Shown here: in pieces, positions 31,738 through 40,312 of the stretch
How positions within the stretch are numbered: the stretch's first letter is position 1
Layout of the letters: each line of letters opens with the position of its first letter
From: an uncultured bacterium
GTDB taxonomy: Bacteria; Cyanobacteriota; Vampirovibrionia; Gastranaerophilales; Gastranaerophilaceae
Direction: 5' to 3'
Assembly: GCA_905215335.1 (NCBI GenBank)
Contig: CAJMPQ010000011.1
Coordinates: forward strand, 1-51,343
Length of the DNA: 51,343 nt
Notes under the pieces: generated by a model
What the model was told of the DNA's origin: nothing
The model's database searches: none
Seen by the model: only the letters and a program-made list of their open reading frames with translations
Translations under genes and position numbers: made by a program

Positions 31738-32048
31738 TGGCTAAATTATACAAAGTTAAACACACCTCCATTATGCACAATGGGAAACTTTACAAAGAAG
31801 GAGCAACCATTGAACTTGAAGATAATTATGCAAAACGTCTTGAAGATTTTGTACAACTTCTTCCAAATCAATCAACTCCTTCAAAAACAAAAACTCAGTC
31901 TCAAAATAACACCAAGAAGACTGAAAACAATCCCCCTGCAAATAATCAAACAAAAGCAGGTACAGCTAAAACCCAAACTAAAACAGAAACCGTAAAAACA
32001 GATGAAGTTAAAGACGGAGAAGCTGGAGGTACTGATGACAACAAATAA
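31737..32048 (+). CDS. small head protein (gp35-like position), Lys/Thr-rich tail
   Basis: A 103-residue protein. The N-terminal 50 residues are a small beta domain (YKVKHTSIMHNGKLYKEGAT; IELEDNYAKRLEDFVQLL). The remainder is low-complexity Thr/Lys/Asn/Gln. It overlaps the capsid gene by 1 base and the next gene by 14. Head decoration or joining is likely by position. Confidence 0.65.
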   Translation: MAKLYKVKHTSIMHNGKLYKEGATIELEDNYAKRLEDFVQLLPNQSTPSKTKTQSQNNTKKTENNPPANNQTKAGTAKTQTKTETVKTDEVKDGEAGGTDDNK

Positions 32049-32376
32049 AACTTATACACCTATTTTGATTGATTCAGTATTAGCAGCAGCAGACCTGCAA
32101 CAAAAAAGATTTGTAGGCTTTGACGGTAATTGTTGTACAGCAGGTGCTAAAGCACTTGGTGTTGTTGATGTAACAACTGAAAAAGGACAATACGCTCCTG
32201 TTGCTGTTCTTGGTACTCTTCTCGTTGAAGCCGGTGGCACTATTGCTGTCGGGGATGCGATTGCATCCGATGGAGAAGGTAGAGCCGTTAAAGTTGCTGA
32301 TTCAGCAATAGCAAACGGATATGCAAAAGATGCAGGAACTGAAGGTCAAGAAATCAGAATTGTACGAGGAATATAG
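32035..32376 (+). CDS. capsid cement/decoration protein (DUF2190-like)
   Basis: About 113 residues of beta structure: KRFVGFDGNCCTAGAKALGV, APVAVLGTLLVEAGGTIAVG and DAIASDGEGRAVKVADSAIA are typical of DUF2190 head-decoration proteins. ATG 32035 is chosen, with GGAGG 6 bases upstream; the longer frame from 32002 lies inside the previous gene. Confidence 0.78.
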   Translation: MTTNKTYTPILIDSVLAAADLQQKRFVGFDGNCCTAGAKALGVVDVTTEKGQYAPVAVLGTLLVEAGGTIAVGDAIASDGEGRAVKVADSAIANGYAKDAGTEGQEIRIVRGI

Positions 32377-32378
32377 TT

Positions 32379-32822
32379 ATGGATTATTGCACGATCGAAG
32401 ATATTGAAACACAAACTTCTACCCCTACTCTGATACAGCTCACCTCTGATGATGGGCAAGAAGAGGTCGATCGTGTTGTTGCTCAAGAAGCTATCCTTTA
32501 CTCTTCTACGCTCATCGATGGGTATCTGCGTGGCAGATATACTCTACCCTTAGATACCCATTTTCCTTTACTGAGAATTCTTGCCATTGATTTAAGCATA
32601 TACAGACTTTATACAAGACGTATGCGAAATGAAATGCCTGAAGTAATTGAAAATAATTACAAAAATGCAATTGCTACTTTAAGAGATATTCAAAAAGGTG
32701 TTATTACCCTGCAAAGCGAAAATGATTCTCTTGAAACCGCATCTTTTAATGCTGAGGAATATAAAACCAATAAAGATATAATTGACAGGCTTTTTAGCAA
32801 GGAAAGAATGCTTGAATATTAG
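32379..32822 (+). CDS. head-tail adaptor gp36 (DUF1320)
   Basis: A 147-residue DUF1320 protein: IEDIETQTSTPTLIQLTSDD, VVAQEAILYSSTLIDGYLRG and RYTLPLDTHFPLLRILAIDL match Mu gp36. It forms part of the head-completion connector. The ATG is 2 bases after the decoration-gene stop and the end overlaps gp37. Confidence 0.88.
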   Translation: MDYCTIEDIETQTSTPTLIQLTSDDGQEEVDRVVAQEAILYSSTLIDGYLRGRYTLPLDTHFPLLRILAIDLSIYRLYTRRMRNEMPEVIENNYKNAIATLRDIQKGVITLQSENDSLETASFNAEEYKTNKDIIDRLFSKERMLEY

Positions 32823-33228
32823 AGAGATTGAAAATGCTATTATTGAAAAATTAAAAACATCATTCCCTGAAGTTTTAGTTCAAGGTTTCCCGGATAAACC
32901 TGCCGAATTTATCTTACTCCATCCAATTGGAGCTTTGTTGGTTCATTATCAGGGAAGCAATTACACATCAACCAATGCTCTTGGATTTATCTCTCAAGAT
33001 AACAAAAAAGAATTCTCAATCACTGTCGTAACAAGAAACCTACGTTTCAACGCAGGTGCTTATGAATATATTGATAAAGTGAAAGCCGTTTTAACTGGTT
33101 TTGAACCTGACGGATGTTCTAAATTATCAGCCTCAAAAGATTTTTTCATTTCTGAAAATGGTGGAATTTGGCAGTACGGTATTAATTTTGTGCTCACCAC
33201 CCCTAACATACAAGACTTAGATATTTAA
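32812..33228 (+). CDS. tail-terminator-like gp37 (DUF1834)
   Basis: About 138 residues of DUF1834: IREIENAIIEKLKTSFPEVL, VQGFPDKPAEFILLHPIGAL and EFSITVVTRNLRFNAGAYEY. Mu gp37 is a connector/tail-terminator component. A TTG at 32812 with AAGGAAAG upstream is preferred to the TTG at 32782, and it overlaps the end of the gp36 gene by 11 bases. Confidence 0.82.
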   Translation: MNIREIENAIIEKLKTSFPEVLVQGFPDKPAEFILLHPIGALLVHYQGSNYTSTNALGFISQDNKKEFSITVVTRNLRFNAGAYEYIDKVKAVLTGFEPDGCSKLSASKDFFISENGGIWQYGINFVLTTPNIQDLDI

Positions 33229-33247
33229 TTTACCCCAAGGAGTTTAT

Positions 33248-34480
33248 ATGCCTGCAAGTTTTTTACATGGTGTTGAAACCATTGAAGTAACAACAGGTGC
33301 AAGAACAATTTCAACAGTAAAAACCGCTGTCGTTGGAATTGTCGGAACTGCACCGATTGAAGATGTACAAGAAGAATATAAAACAATAAATGCACCGACT
33401 TTAATATTAAATGAAGTCGAAGCTGTTAAATATTTTGGTAACCATAAGGCTGGATACACAATACCTCAAGCCTTAAAAGCAATATTTGACCAAGGTGCAG
33501 GAATTGCGATTGTTATAAACGTTTATGACCCGGATAAACACGAATCTGTTGAAGATGTTGCCGTTAGTGATATAAACGGTGGTATTGATGCAGAGACCGG
33601 TAAACGAACCGGAATGAAAGCCTTTGAAGATTGTTATTCTTTGTTTGGCTATTACCCTAAAACAATCATTGCTCCTGTTTATTGTGAAGATGCAGCAGTT
33701 ATGACTGAAATGAACACTCTTTGCAATAAAATTCGAGCAATGGGTATTGTTGATGCACCTGTTGGAGCAACTGTTCAAGATGTAATTAGTGGTCGTGGTC
33801 CAGAAGGCACGATTAATTTTAATACATCTTCAGAACGTTTGATTTTGTGTTATCCGCATTTAAAAGTGTACGATTCAGAATCCGATTCAATAAAACTGCA
33901 ACCTTATTCTCAAAGATTAGCAGGAGTTATTGCTGCGAAAGATGTTGAGAAAGGTTATCACTGGTCGCCTTCTAATACAGAAATACAAGGAATTGTTGGA
34001 GTCGAAAGACAACTAACATCTATGATTAATGACCCAACTTCCGAAGTAAACGCATTAAATGAATGTGGTGTTGTAACGGTATTTAATTCTTACGGTTCAG
34101 GTTTTAGAACTTGGGGAAACCGTTCAGCTGCTTATCCGACATCTACAAATCCTACAAACTTTATTTGCGTGAGAAGAACTGCTGATATTCTTCATGAATC
34201 AGTTGAATATTCAATGCTTCAGTTTATGGATTATCCAATTGATAACGGTTTAATTGATTCTATCTGTGAAACTGTTAATCAATTTATTCGAACACTTATC
34301 GGAAGAGGTGCATTGATTGATGGAAAATGTTCTTTTAATACAGATAAAAACCCTGCAACAGAAATTGCAAACGGACATTTAACTTTCGATATTGAGTTTA
34401 TGCCTCCAACTCCTGCTGAGAGAATTACGTTTGAGTCATTCATTGACATTGAACTATTGAAATCACTTGGAGCATCTTAA
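33248..34480 (+). CDS. contractile tail sheath protein (P2 FI-like)
   Basis: A 410-residue sheath protein. HGVETIEVTTGARTISTVKT and AVVGIVGTAPIE form the N-terminal strand-exchange region; the C-terminal part has NFICVRRTADILHESVEYSM, IDSICETVNQFIRTLIGRGA and LTFDIEFMPPTPAERITFES, the conserved sheath end that interlocks subunits. Sheath contraction drives the tube through the envelope. SD AAGGAG lies before the ATG. Confidence 0.92.
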   Translation: MPASFLHGVETIEVTTGARTISTVKTAVVGIVGTAPIEDVQEEYKTINAPTLILNEVEAVKYFGNHKAGYTIPQALKAIFDQGAGIAIVINVYDPDKHESVEDVAVSDINGGIDAETGKRTGMKAFEDCYSLFGYYPKTIIAPVYCEDAAVMTEMNTLCNKIRAMGIVDAPVGATVQDVISGRGPEGTINFNTSSERLILCYPHLKVYDSESDSIKLQPYSQRLAGVIAAKDVEKGYHWSPSNTEIQGIVGVERQLTSMINDPTSEVNALNECGVVTVFNSYGSGFRTWGNRSAAYPTSTNPTNFICVRRTADILHESVEYSMLQFMDYPIDNGLIDSICETVNQFIRTLIGRGALIDGKCSFNTDKNPATEIANGHLTFDIEFMPPTPAERITFESFIDIELLKSLGAS

Positions 34481-34659
34481 TGTACGCAATTGTTAATAAA
34501 CGAGGAGCCTTAGAGGTTCATACGGATGAGGCAGATATTTGTTTTAACTGCAAAAACCTCTTTAAATGTCCGCTGATACAAGCAATCAGCAAGGAATACG
34601 TTATTATGCACTATTCAGACGTTGAAATTAGAGACTGCGGTCTATTTAAAAAATCTTAG
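34480..34659 (+). CDS. 59-residue Cys-rich protein between sheath and tube
   Basis: A short ORF whose ATG shares the A of the sheath stop (TAATG) and which ends 9 bases before the tube gene. Cysteines in ICFNCKNLFKCPLIQA and IRDCGLF suggest a C-x2-C-x5-C zinc or metal site. Similar tiny genes sit between sheath and tube in other Mu-like phages of low-GC hosts, as far as I recall. The function is unknown; it is too short for default ORF callers. Confidence 0.65.
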   Translation: MYAIVNKRGALEVHTDEADICFNCKNLFKCPLIQAISKEYVIMHYSDVEIRDCGLFKKS

Positions 34660-34668
34660 GGAGTTTAT

Positions 34669-35190
34669 ATGTCAAAAATAGAAATTAATAAATTAACTAA
34701 CGCCAATGTTTATATGAATGGTGTTAACTTATTAGGAAGAGCAGAAGAAGTTCAACTGCCACAGATAAAACATAAGATGGCTGAGCATAAAGCTCTCGGT
34801 ATGGTTGGCTCAGCTGAGTTTTTCGCAGGTATTGATAAACTAGAGTGCAAAATAAAATGGAATGCACTTTATCCTGCTGTTATGGCAGTATGTTCAAATC
34901 CTTTCTTAGCTACGATGATTCAGGTTCGTGCAAACTTAGAAACATACAACGGTACAGGAAGAATTAAGGAAGTTCCTGCTACTGCATTTTTAATAGGTAC
35001 TTTTAAAGAATTTCCGCTTGGAAATATAAAACCTCAAGAAAATGCAGAATATGAAACAACAATGTCAGTTACTTATGCAAAATTAGTAGTTGACGGTGTA
35101 GAAATTTTTGAAATAGATGTTCTTGAAAATATCTATAAAGTTGGAATGGTTGATATGCTCTCAACATTCAAAAAGAATACGGGGGCTTAA
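34669..35190 (+). CDS. tail tube protein (P2 FII-like)
   Basis: A 173-residue tube protein: KLTNANVYMNGVNLLGRAEE, VQLPQIKHKMAEHKALGMVG, SAEFFAGIDKLECKIKWNAL and a C-terminal YAKLVVDGVEIFEIDVLENI. This is the FII family and follows the sheath in the usual order. SD GGGAG is present; the stop overlaps the portal start by 1 base. Confidence 0.92.
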   Translation: MSKIEINKLTNANVYMNGVNLLGRAEEVQLPQIKHKMAEHKALGMVGSAEFFAGIDKLECKIKWNALYPAVMAVCSNPFLATMIQVRANLETYNGTGRIKEVPATAFLIGTFKEFPLGNIKPQENAEYETTMSVTYAKLVVDGVEIFEIDVLENIYKVGMVDMLSTFKKNTGA

Positions 35191-36650
35191 TGACCGAAGA
35201 AACTATACTTAATAAAGCCAATTCTAAAAAAGGATTGACTGAAGAAATTGCAACACGCAAGCGAGCTTTGAATTTTTATTCGCTCGCTAATATTCTTCCT
35301 GATCCTGACATCGTTTTACGCAAACAAGGCAAAGATATTAGAATTTACAAAGAACTTCTTTGTGACCCTCACGTTTTTGCGTGTATTCAATCTAGAAAAT
35401 CGGGTGTTTTATCTTTAAATTGGGAGATAAACAGGGGATTAGATAAAGACAAGAATGCTGAAGCAATAGAAGAATTGCTAAAAAAATTAAATATCCATAA
35501 ACTAATCTCTGATATTTTAGATGCTACATCATTCGGTTATCAGCCACTTGAAATTATATGGAAGAAAAGTTCTTCCGGTCACGTTCTGCCTGCAAAGATT
35601 ATTGCAAAACCTCCTGAATGGTTCTGTTTTGATGACGATAATAATCTTAAATTTAGAACTAAAGATAATTATTACGGAGAAATAGTCCCGGATAAAAAGT
35701 TTTTACTTGCTCAAAATAATCCAAGTTACAACAATCCATATGGTGAAAGAACTCTTTCTCGTGTTTTTTGGTCTGTAACATTTAAAAAGGGTGGACTTAA
35801 GTTTTGGGTTGTATTTACAGAAAAATACGGAATGCCTCACTTAATAGGGAAACACCCAAGGGGTGCAAGTAAGGATGAAACGAACACTCTAGCAGATATG
35901 TTAGAAGATATGGTTCAGGATGCAATTGCAGTAATTCCTGATGATTCTTCAGTAGAAATCCAAGAGGCTAATAAATCTTCTTCAGCAGAAATTTATGAAA
36001 AGCTCATTGATAAAATGAATGCTGAAATTTCGAAAGCTATATTAGGTCAAACTCTAACTACTGAAATAGGCTCAACAGGTAGTTATGCTGCTTCAAATAC
36101 ACACTTTGCAATAAGACAAGATATTATTGATGCAGATAGAAAACTTGTTGAAAGCGTAATAAATCAACTTATTCAATGGATTTATGAAATAAACTTTTCA
36201 AATCAAGACATTCCTGTGTTTGAGATGTACGAACCGGAAGATGTTGATTTAACTTTAGCTCAAAGGGATAAAATACTTTCTGAAACAGGAGTTAAATTTA
36301 CAAAAGAATATTTCATAAAAGCATACGGTCTTGAAGAAGAGGATTTTGATATCCGAGAAGATATTATACCTGCAACAAATTCTCAGTTTAGTGAATTCAA
36401 AGAAGATACTTCCGGTCCCGGACAAGAACAAATTGAAGATTTATACAAGTTTATTTCAGACAATAAATTATCTGAACAAGCTCGAAAAATGATTTCTCCT
36501 TTAATTGCATTAATTGATGATTGTGAGGATTTTAACGAAGCATATGAGCTATTAACAGATAAGAACCTTCACTCTAAACAATTTGAGCAAACTCTTCAAA
36601 AGGCTTTGTTCTTGTGTGAACTGCAAGGAAGGAGTGATGGTCTTGAATAA
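35190..36650 (+). CDS. portal protein (Mu gp29-like, DUF935)
   Basis: A 486-residue portal: RIYKELLCDPHVFACIQSRK, SGVLSLNWEINRGL, ILDATSFGYQPLEIIWKKSS, WVVFTEKYGMPHLIGKHPRG and ILGQTLTTEIGSTGSYAASN are the DUF935 landmarks. It forms the dodecameric DNA gate. Its position after the tube gene is displaced; in Mu the gp29 gene is next to the terminase, which here lies on the other strand. The last 14 bases overlap the methyltransferase gene. Confidence 0.9.
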   Translation: MTEETILNKANSKKGLTEEIATRKRALNFYSLANILPDPDIVLRKQGKDIRIYKELLCDPHVFACIQSRKSGVLSLNWEINRGLDKDKNAEAIEELLKKLNIHKLISDILDATSFGYQPLEIIWKKSSSGHVLPAKIIAKPPEWFCFDDDNNLKFRTKDNYYGEIVPDKKFLLAQNNPSYNNPYGERTLSRVFWSVTFKKGGLKFWVVFTEKYGMPHLIGKHPRGASKDETNTLADMLEDMVQDAIAVIPDDSSVEIQEANKSSSAEIYEKLIDKMNAEISKAILGQTLTTEIGSTGSYAASNTHFAIRQDIIDADRKLVESVINQLIQWIYEINFSNQDIPVFEMYEPEDVDLTLAQRDKILSETGVKFTKEYFIKAYGLEEEDFDIREDIIPATNSQFSEFKEDTSGPGQEQIEDLYKFISDNKLSEQARKMISPLIALIDDCEDFNEAYELLTDKNLHSKQFEQTLQKALFLCELQGRSDGLE

Positions 36651-37767
36651 ACAATTAACTTTTCTTGATTTATTCTCAGGTATTGGTGGTTTTAAAATTG
36701 CACTTGAAAGAGCCGGTTTCAAGAGTATAGGTTTTTGCGATAACGATGAGTATGCGAATAAACTATATCGAGCATATTTCAAAAATGATAAGGAATTATT
36801 TTACGATGACATCAGAAAAATCAACACATCAGAACTCCCCGATTTCGATATCTTATGTGCAGGATTTCCTTGTCAATCTTTTTCAATTGCTGGAAAAAGA
36901 CGAGGATTTGAAGACACAAGAGGTACAATGTTTTTTGAAGTCGCACGGATTCTTAAAGACAAACGACCCAAATATTTTATTCTCGAAAACGTTAAAGGCT
37001 TACTTAATCACGACGGAGGCAAAACTTTCCAAACAATACTTAAAGTTCTCTCCGACATTGGGTATAGCGTACAATGGCAATTACTTAATTCTAAGTTCTT
37101 CGGAGTACCTCAAAACAGGGAAAGAGTGTACATTGTTGGATGTTATGGAAAAGAATGTACCGGAAAAATATTTCCTCTCTCCGGAAGCAATTCAGAAAAT
37201 TATAGCGAAGTCAGAATAAAACAAATCCCACCGACAATAGGTAATTCTCAAGGAAATAGAGTTTATTTTACTGATGGATTAAGCACCTGTTTAACATCAA
37301 ATGGTGGAGGACAAGGTGGGAAAACAGGTTTGTATTTTATCAATAAGCCAAGATTTGATAAATATAAACAGTCAGATATTGTTGAAACTCTAAAAGTTGC
37401 AGGAGATACTCCCTTAATGAAAGTTCGAAACGGAACTAAAAAAGGGTTTGATGAGGCTTGCATTGGTGATGGCATTAATTTAGCTTATCCTCAATCTAAA
37501 ACAAGAAGGGGACGTGTCGGTAAAGGTTGTTCGCAAACTCTTGATACAAATTGCAATATGGGAACAATTGATGATTATCGTATAAGAAGATTAACACCTC
37601 TTGAGTGCTTTAGATTACAGGGATTTCCTGATGAAATGGTAAAAGTCGCAAGAGATATTGGTCTGGCTGATTGCAGATTATATAAGATGGCAGGAAATGC
37701 AATTACTGTAAATGTTGCTGAAGCTGTTGCAAGAAAAATTGCAGAGGTTGAAAATGGTTCAACTTAA
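36637..37767 (+). CDS. C5-cytosine DNA methyltransferase
   Basis: About 376 residues with all main C5-MTase motifs: I LDLFSGIGGFKIALERAGF, IV FDILCAGFPCQSFS with the catalytic Cys, VI FILENVKGLL, VIII QNRERVYIVGC, and a target-recognition region before IX RRLTPLECFRLQGFP and X MAGNAITVNV. It should methylate C5 of cytosine in a short motif that cannot be read from sequence, protecting phage DNA or editing host methylation. ATG 36637 or TTG 36643 follow GGAAGGAG; the latter spacing is better. It overlaps the portal and gpF genes by 14 bases each, so it is tightly built into the head operon. Confidence 0.92.
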   Translation: MVLNKQLTFLDLFSGIGGFKIALERAGFKSIGFCDNDEYANKLYRAYFKNDKELFYDDIRKINTSELPDFDILCAGFPCQSFSIAGKRRGFEDTRGTMFFEVARILKDKRPKYFILENVKGLLNHDGGKTFQTILKVLSDIGYSVQWQLLNSKFFGVPQNRERVYIVGCYGKECTGKIFPLSGSNSENYSEVRIKQIPPTIGNSQGNRVYFTDGLSTCLTSNGGGQGGKTGLYFINKPRFDKYKQSDIVETLKVAGDTPLMKVRNGTKKGFDEACIGDGINLAYPQSKTRRGRVGKGCSQTLDTNCNMGTIDDYRIRRLTPLECFRLQGFPDEMVKVARDIGLADCRLYKMAGNAITVNVAEAVARKIAEVENGST

Positions 37768-38512
37768 AGGTTTATTTAAACTCGCTCCTACTGCAGCAAT
37801 AAAATATTTCAAGAAAAAAGGACAAACATATACTTGGGATTGGTATGAGCTGTGGCAGGATGCACATAAAAAGACTTTTACTGTTGCCAAAGTTATGCGA
37901 GAAGACATATTAAAAGATATTCGTTCTGCATTAGATAAGGCTCTTGAAGAAGGGAAAACTTTTCAAGAATTTCAAAAAGAACTTAAACCTACCCTGCAAA
38001 AAAAAGGTTGGTGGGGCGAACAGATTGTAGTTGATACTCAAGGCAATGCCGAAAAAGTGCAACTTGGTTCAATGTATCGCCTAAAAACAATCTATGCCGT
38101 CAATATGCAAACTTCATATATGACAGGGCGATATAAAACGCAAATGGATAATACAGACAATCGTCCTTATTGGGAATATGTCGCAGTATTAGATAGCAAA
38201 ACAAGACCTGAACACGCACAGCTTCATGGATTGGTTTACAGGTATGATGACCCGTTTTGGGCTAGTTTTTACCCACCAAACGGTTGGAGATGCAGATGTA
38301 GAGTAAATGCTCTATCTAATTACAACCTGCAAAAAAAGAATATAAAACCAAGCGATTCAACAGGAACACTCTCTCAAGAGATGCGACTCGTCTCGAAAAA
38401 ATCAGGAGAATACAAACCGGTTACAGTTTATACAGATCCCTTGACCGGTAAAAAAATTGCCCCGGATGTTGGTTGGTCTCATAATCCTGCAAGCGGTTTG
38501 AATGATATTTGA
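37754..38512 (+). CDS. minor head protein gpF-like
   Basis: About 252 residues of the Mu gpF/SPP1 gp7 head-morphogenesis family: AIKYFKKKGQTYTWDWYELW, EEGKTFQEFQKELKPTLQKK, TIYAVNMQTSYMTGRYKTQM, VLDSKTRPEHAQLHGLVYRY and PNGWRCRCRVNAL, the last carrying the conserved Cys pair. ATG 37754 fits AGAGG upstream and overlaps the methyltransferase end. It acts in early head assembly with the portal. Confidence 0.9.
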   Translation: MVQLKGLFKLAPTAAIKYFKKKGQTYTWDWYELWQDAHKKTFTVAKVMREDILKDIRSALDKALEEGKTFQEFQKELKPTLQKKGWWGEQIVVDTQGNAEKVQLGSMYRLKTIYAVNMQTSYMTGRYKTQMDNTDNRPYWEYVAVLDSKTRPEHAQLHGLVYRYDDPFWASFYPPNGWRCRCRVNALSNYNLQKKNIKPSDSTGTLSQEMRLVSKKSGEYKPVTVYTDPLTGKKIAPDVGWSHNPASGLNDI

Positions 38513-38545
38513 ACACTATTAAAACAAGTATAAAAGGAGTATTAA

Positions 38546-39361
38546 ATGACTGTAGATAGAAAGTGCTTAATTAATTGGGTTGGTGGAAAAAGATTACTAA
38601 GAAAAACAATCGCTCCACTTATTCCTAAAGATATAAAATCGTATATTGAACCTTTCGGTGGTGGTGGTTGGGTTTTATTTTATAAGGACAGATGGGCAGA
38701 TTTAGAAATCTACAACGACTTAGATGGAAGATTAGTTAATCTTTTTAGAATCGTAAAATATCATCCTAATGCTTTAAAAGAAGAATTAAAATATCTTCTT
38801 GGCTCTCGTGAAATGTTCTTTCAATTTTTGAATGGCACTTTTATTACCGATATTCAAAAAGCAGCACAGTTCTTGTTTTTAATAACACGTTCTTTTGGTG
38901 GTCGTGGTGATACTTTTGGAACTGTAAAAAAATCTTGTGGTGGAGCTTCAAAATCTCAACGCAATATTTTAACTAAAATTGATGCAATTCATGAACGCCT
39001 TGATAAAGTTATGATAGAAAATCGAGATTTTGAGAAATTAATCAAACAATATGACTTTGAAGATGCATTTTTCTATTGTGACCCACCTTATACTTCAGGT
39101 TGTGGTTATGAAGTAACATCAACTACTGATTTCGACCACGAACGTTTAAGAGATGTTTTAAAAGACATCAAAGGTCGTTTTCTGCTTTCATACGATGATT
39201 CTCCAAAAGTTCGAGAATTATATAAAGGATACGAAATGATTGAAGTTGAAAGACAAAACGGAATCAACAACAGAGAAGGCACAAACAGAGCTAATAAAGT
39301 TTATAAAGAACTTTTGATTGCTAATTATCCTATTAAAGAATTATTTAATAATACACATTAA
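38546..39361 (+). CDS. N6-adenine DNA methyltransferase (Dam type, D12 class)
   Basis: A 271-residue D12-class enzyme: motif X LINWVGGKRLL, motif I YIEPFGGGGWVLFY, a helical insertion with TRSFGGRGDTFG, and motif IV FFYCDPPYTSGCGY. Dam-family enzymes methylate adenine, often in GATC. This one probably protects the phage or alters regulation; in Mu itself, Dam methylation controls mom. It lies between gpF and gpG with its own SD (AAAAGGAG). Confidence 0.92.
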   Translation: MTVDRKCLINWVGGKRLLRKTIAPLIPKDIKSYIEPFGGGGWVLFYKDRWADLEIYNDLDGRLVNLFRIVKYHPNALKEELKYLLGSREMFFQFLNGTFITDIQKAAQFLFLITRSFGGRGDTFGTVKKSCGGASKSQRNILTKIDAIHERLDKVMIENRDFEKLIKQYDFEDAFFYCDPPYTSGCGYEVTSTTDFDHERLRDVLKDIKGRFLLSYDDSPKVRELYKGYEMIEVERQNGINNREGTNRANKVYKELLIANYPIKELFNNTH

Positions 39362-39791
39362 CAAGTGGAATAATTTCCTTTAATGATTCTTCTAATTTTT
39401 CATAATCTTTATCAGGAATAATTAATTTTCTTTTTTCAAAGTTATTATAAAAATCTACACTAAAAGAATTTGTATAAGGTGTTTCTATAACAAACAGATA
39501 AAGATTTTTTAATTCTTCAACATATTTATAATTTATCTTTGAAATTTTATCATCGGCATTTTTATATTTCAATTCTAATGCCTCAATTTGAGAATATAAT
39601 GTTTGTTTATTTCCGTTTTTAGACAGTTCATAATCTTGTTTTAAGGATAATTGATGCTTTGATAAACGTGCAGATGGACTATTAATTATTGTACGAATAA
39701 AATCTTCATCCTCTTTTTGTTGTGAGTTATTAGCAAAACAAGGACAAGATAAAACTAAAAATAAAAATAATAATAATATTTTTTTTATCAT
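39345..39791 (-). CDS. exported cargo protein between head genes
   Basis: A 148-residue protein in reverse orientation within the head operon. The start MIKKILLLFLFLVLSCPCFA is a clear signal peptide; the cysteine near the end of the hydrophobic stretch hints at a lipoprotein, but the A-N-N cleavage site fits signal peptidase I. The mature part is helical and charged. It has its own SD (AAGGAG). It overlaps the adenine methyltransferase end by 17 bases. Such genes, expressed from the prophage and not needed for particles, are called morons; a surface or periplasmic role for the lysogen is likely. Confidence 0.75.
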   Translation of the reverse strand: MIKKILLLFLFLVLSCPCFANNSQQKEDEDFIRTIINSPSARLSKHQLSLKQDYELSKNGNKQTLYSQIEALELKYKNADDKISKINYKYVEELKNLYLFVIETPYTNSFSVDFYNNFEKRKLIIPDKDYEKLEESLKEIIPLVNVYY

Positions 39792-39823
39792 AACAAACTC
39801 CTTAGAAAAATATTACCACAAAA

Positions 39824-40273
39824 ATGACTGAACCAATTGAAATAAAACTTGATAATAAAGATGTTGAATCAAAATTACTTGATTTGGCAAAACGAAGCGA
39901 AAACCTGCGACCACTAATGAAAAATATCGCAGGTATTTTCGCATATTCTACCGAAGAAAACTTTAAAGAAGAGGGCAGACCTGATAAGTGGACAGATTTA
40001 GCCGAATCAACAAAAAAACAGAGAACGAAAACAGGACATTACCCCGGACAAATTTTACAAGTTTCAGGTCAACTGGCATCATCAATAAGTACTTATTATG
40101 ACAATGATTCCGCTGTTATTGGTTCAAATCTTGATTATGCCGCAATTCATCAACTTGGAGGGCAAGCTGGTAAAAATCAATCTGTAACTATACCTGCAAG
40201 ACCATATTTACAACTCAATAATGAAGACTTTGAAGAAATCCTTAGTATGACCGAAAATTTTTTAGGGGAATAG
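39824..40273 (+). CDS. virion morphogenesis protein gpG-like
   Basis: A 149-residue protein of the phage virion morphogenesis (Mu gpG/tail completion) family: NIAGIFAYSTEENFKEEGRP, DKWTDLAESTKKQRTKTGHY, QVSGQLASSISTYYDNDSAV and SNLDYAAIHQLGGQAG. It has no SD; the reverse cargo gene next to it appears to have replaced the normal upstream context. Confidence 0.85.
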   Translation: MTEPIEIKLDNKDVESKLLDLAKRSENLRPLMKNIAGIFAYSTEENFKEEGRPDKWTDLAESTKKQRTKTGHYPGQILQVSGQLASSISTYYDNDSAVIGSNLDYAAIHQLGGQAGKNQSVTIPARPYLQLNNEDFEEILSMTENFLGE

Positions 40274-40312
40274 TTCCCTAATATTTAGTAAGTCTTAAGA
40301 AAGGAGAGGAAT

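Noticed and set aside
36746..37219. 157-residue ORF overlapping the cytosine methyltransferase
   Set aside because: It lies wholly inside a gene with all conserved motifs, has no ribosome site of its own and no recognisable domain; a frame shadow.
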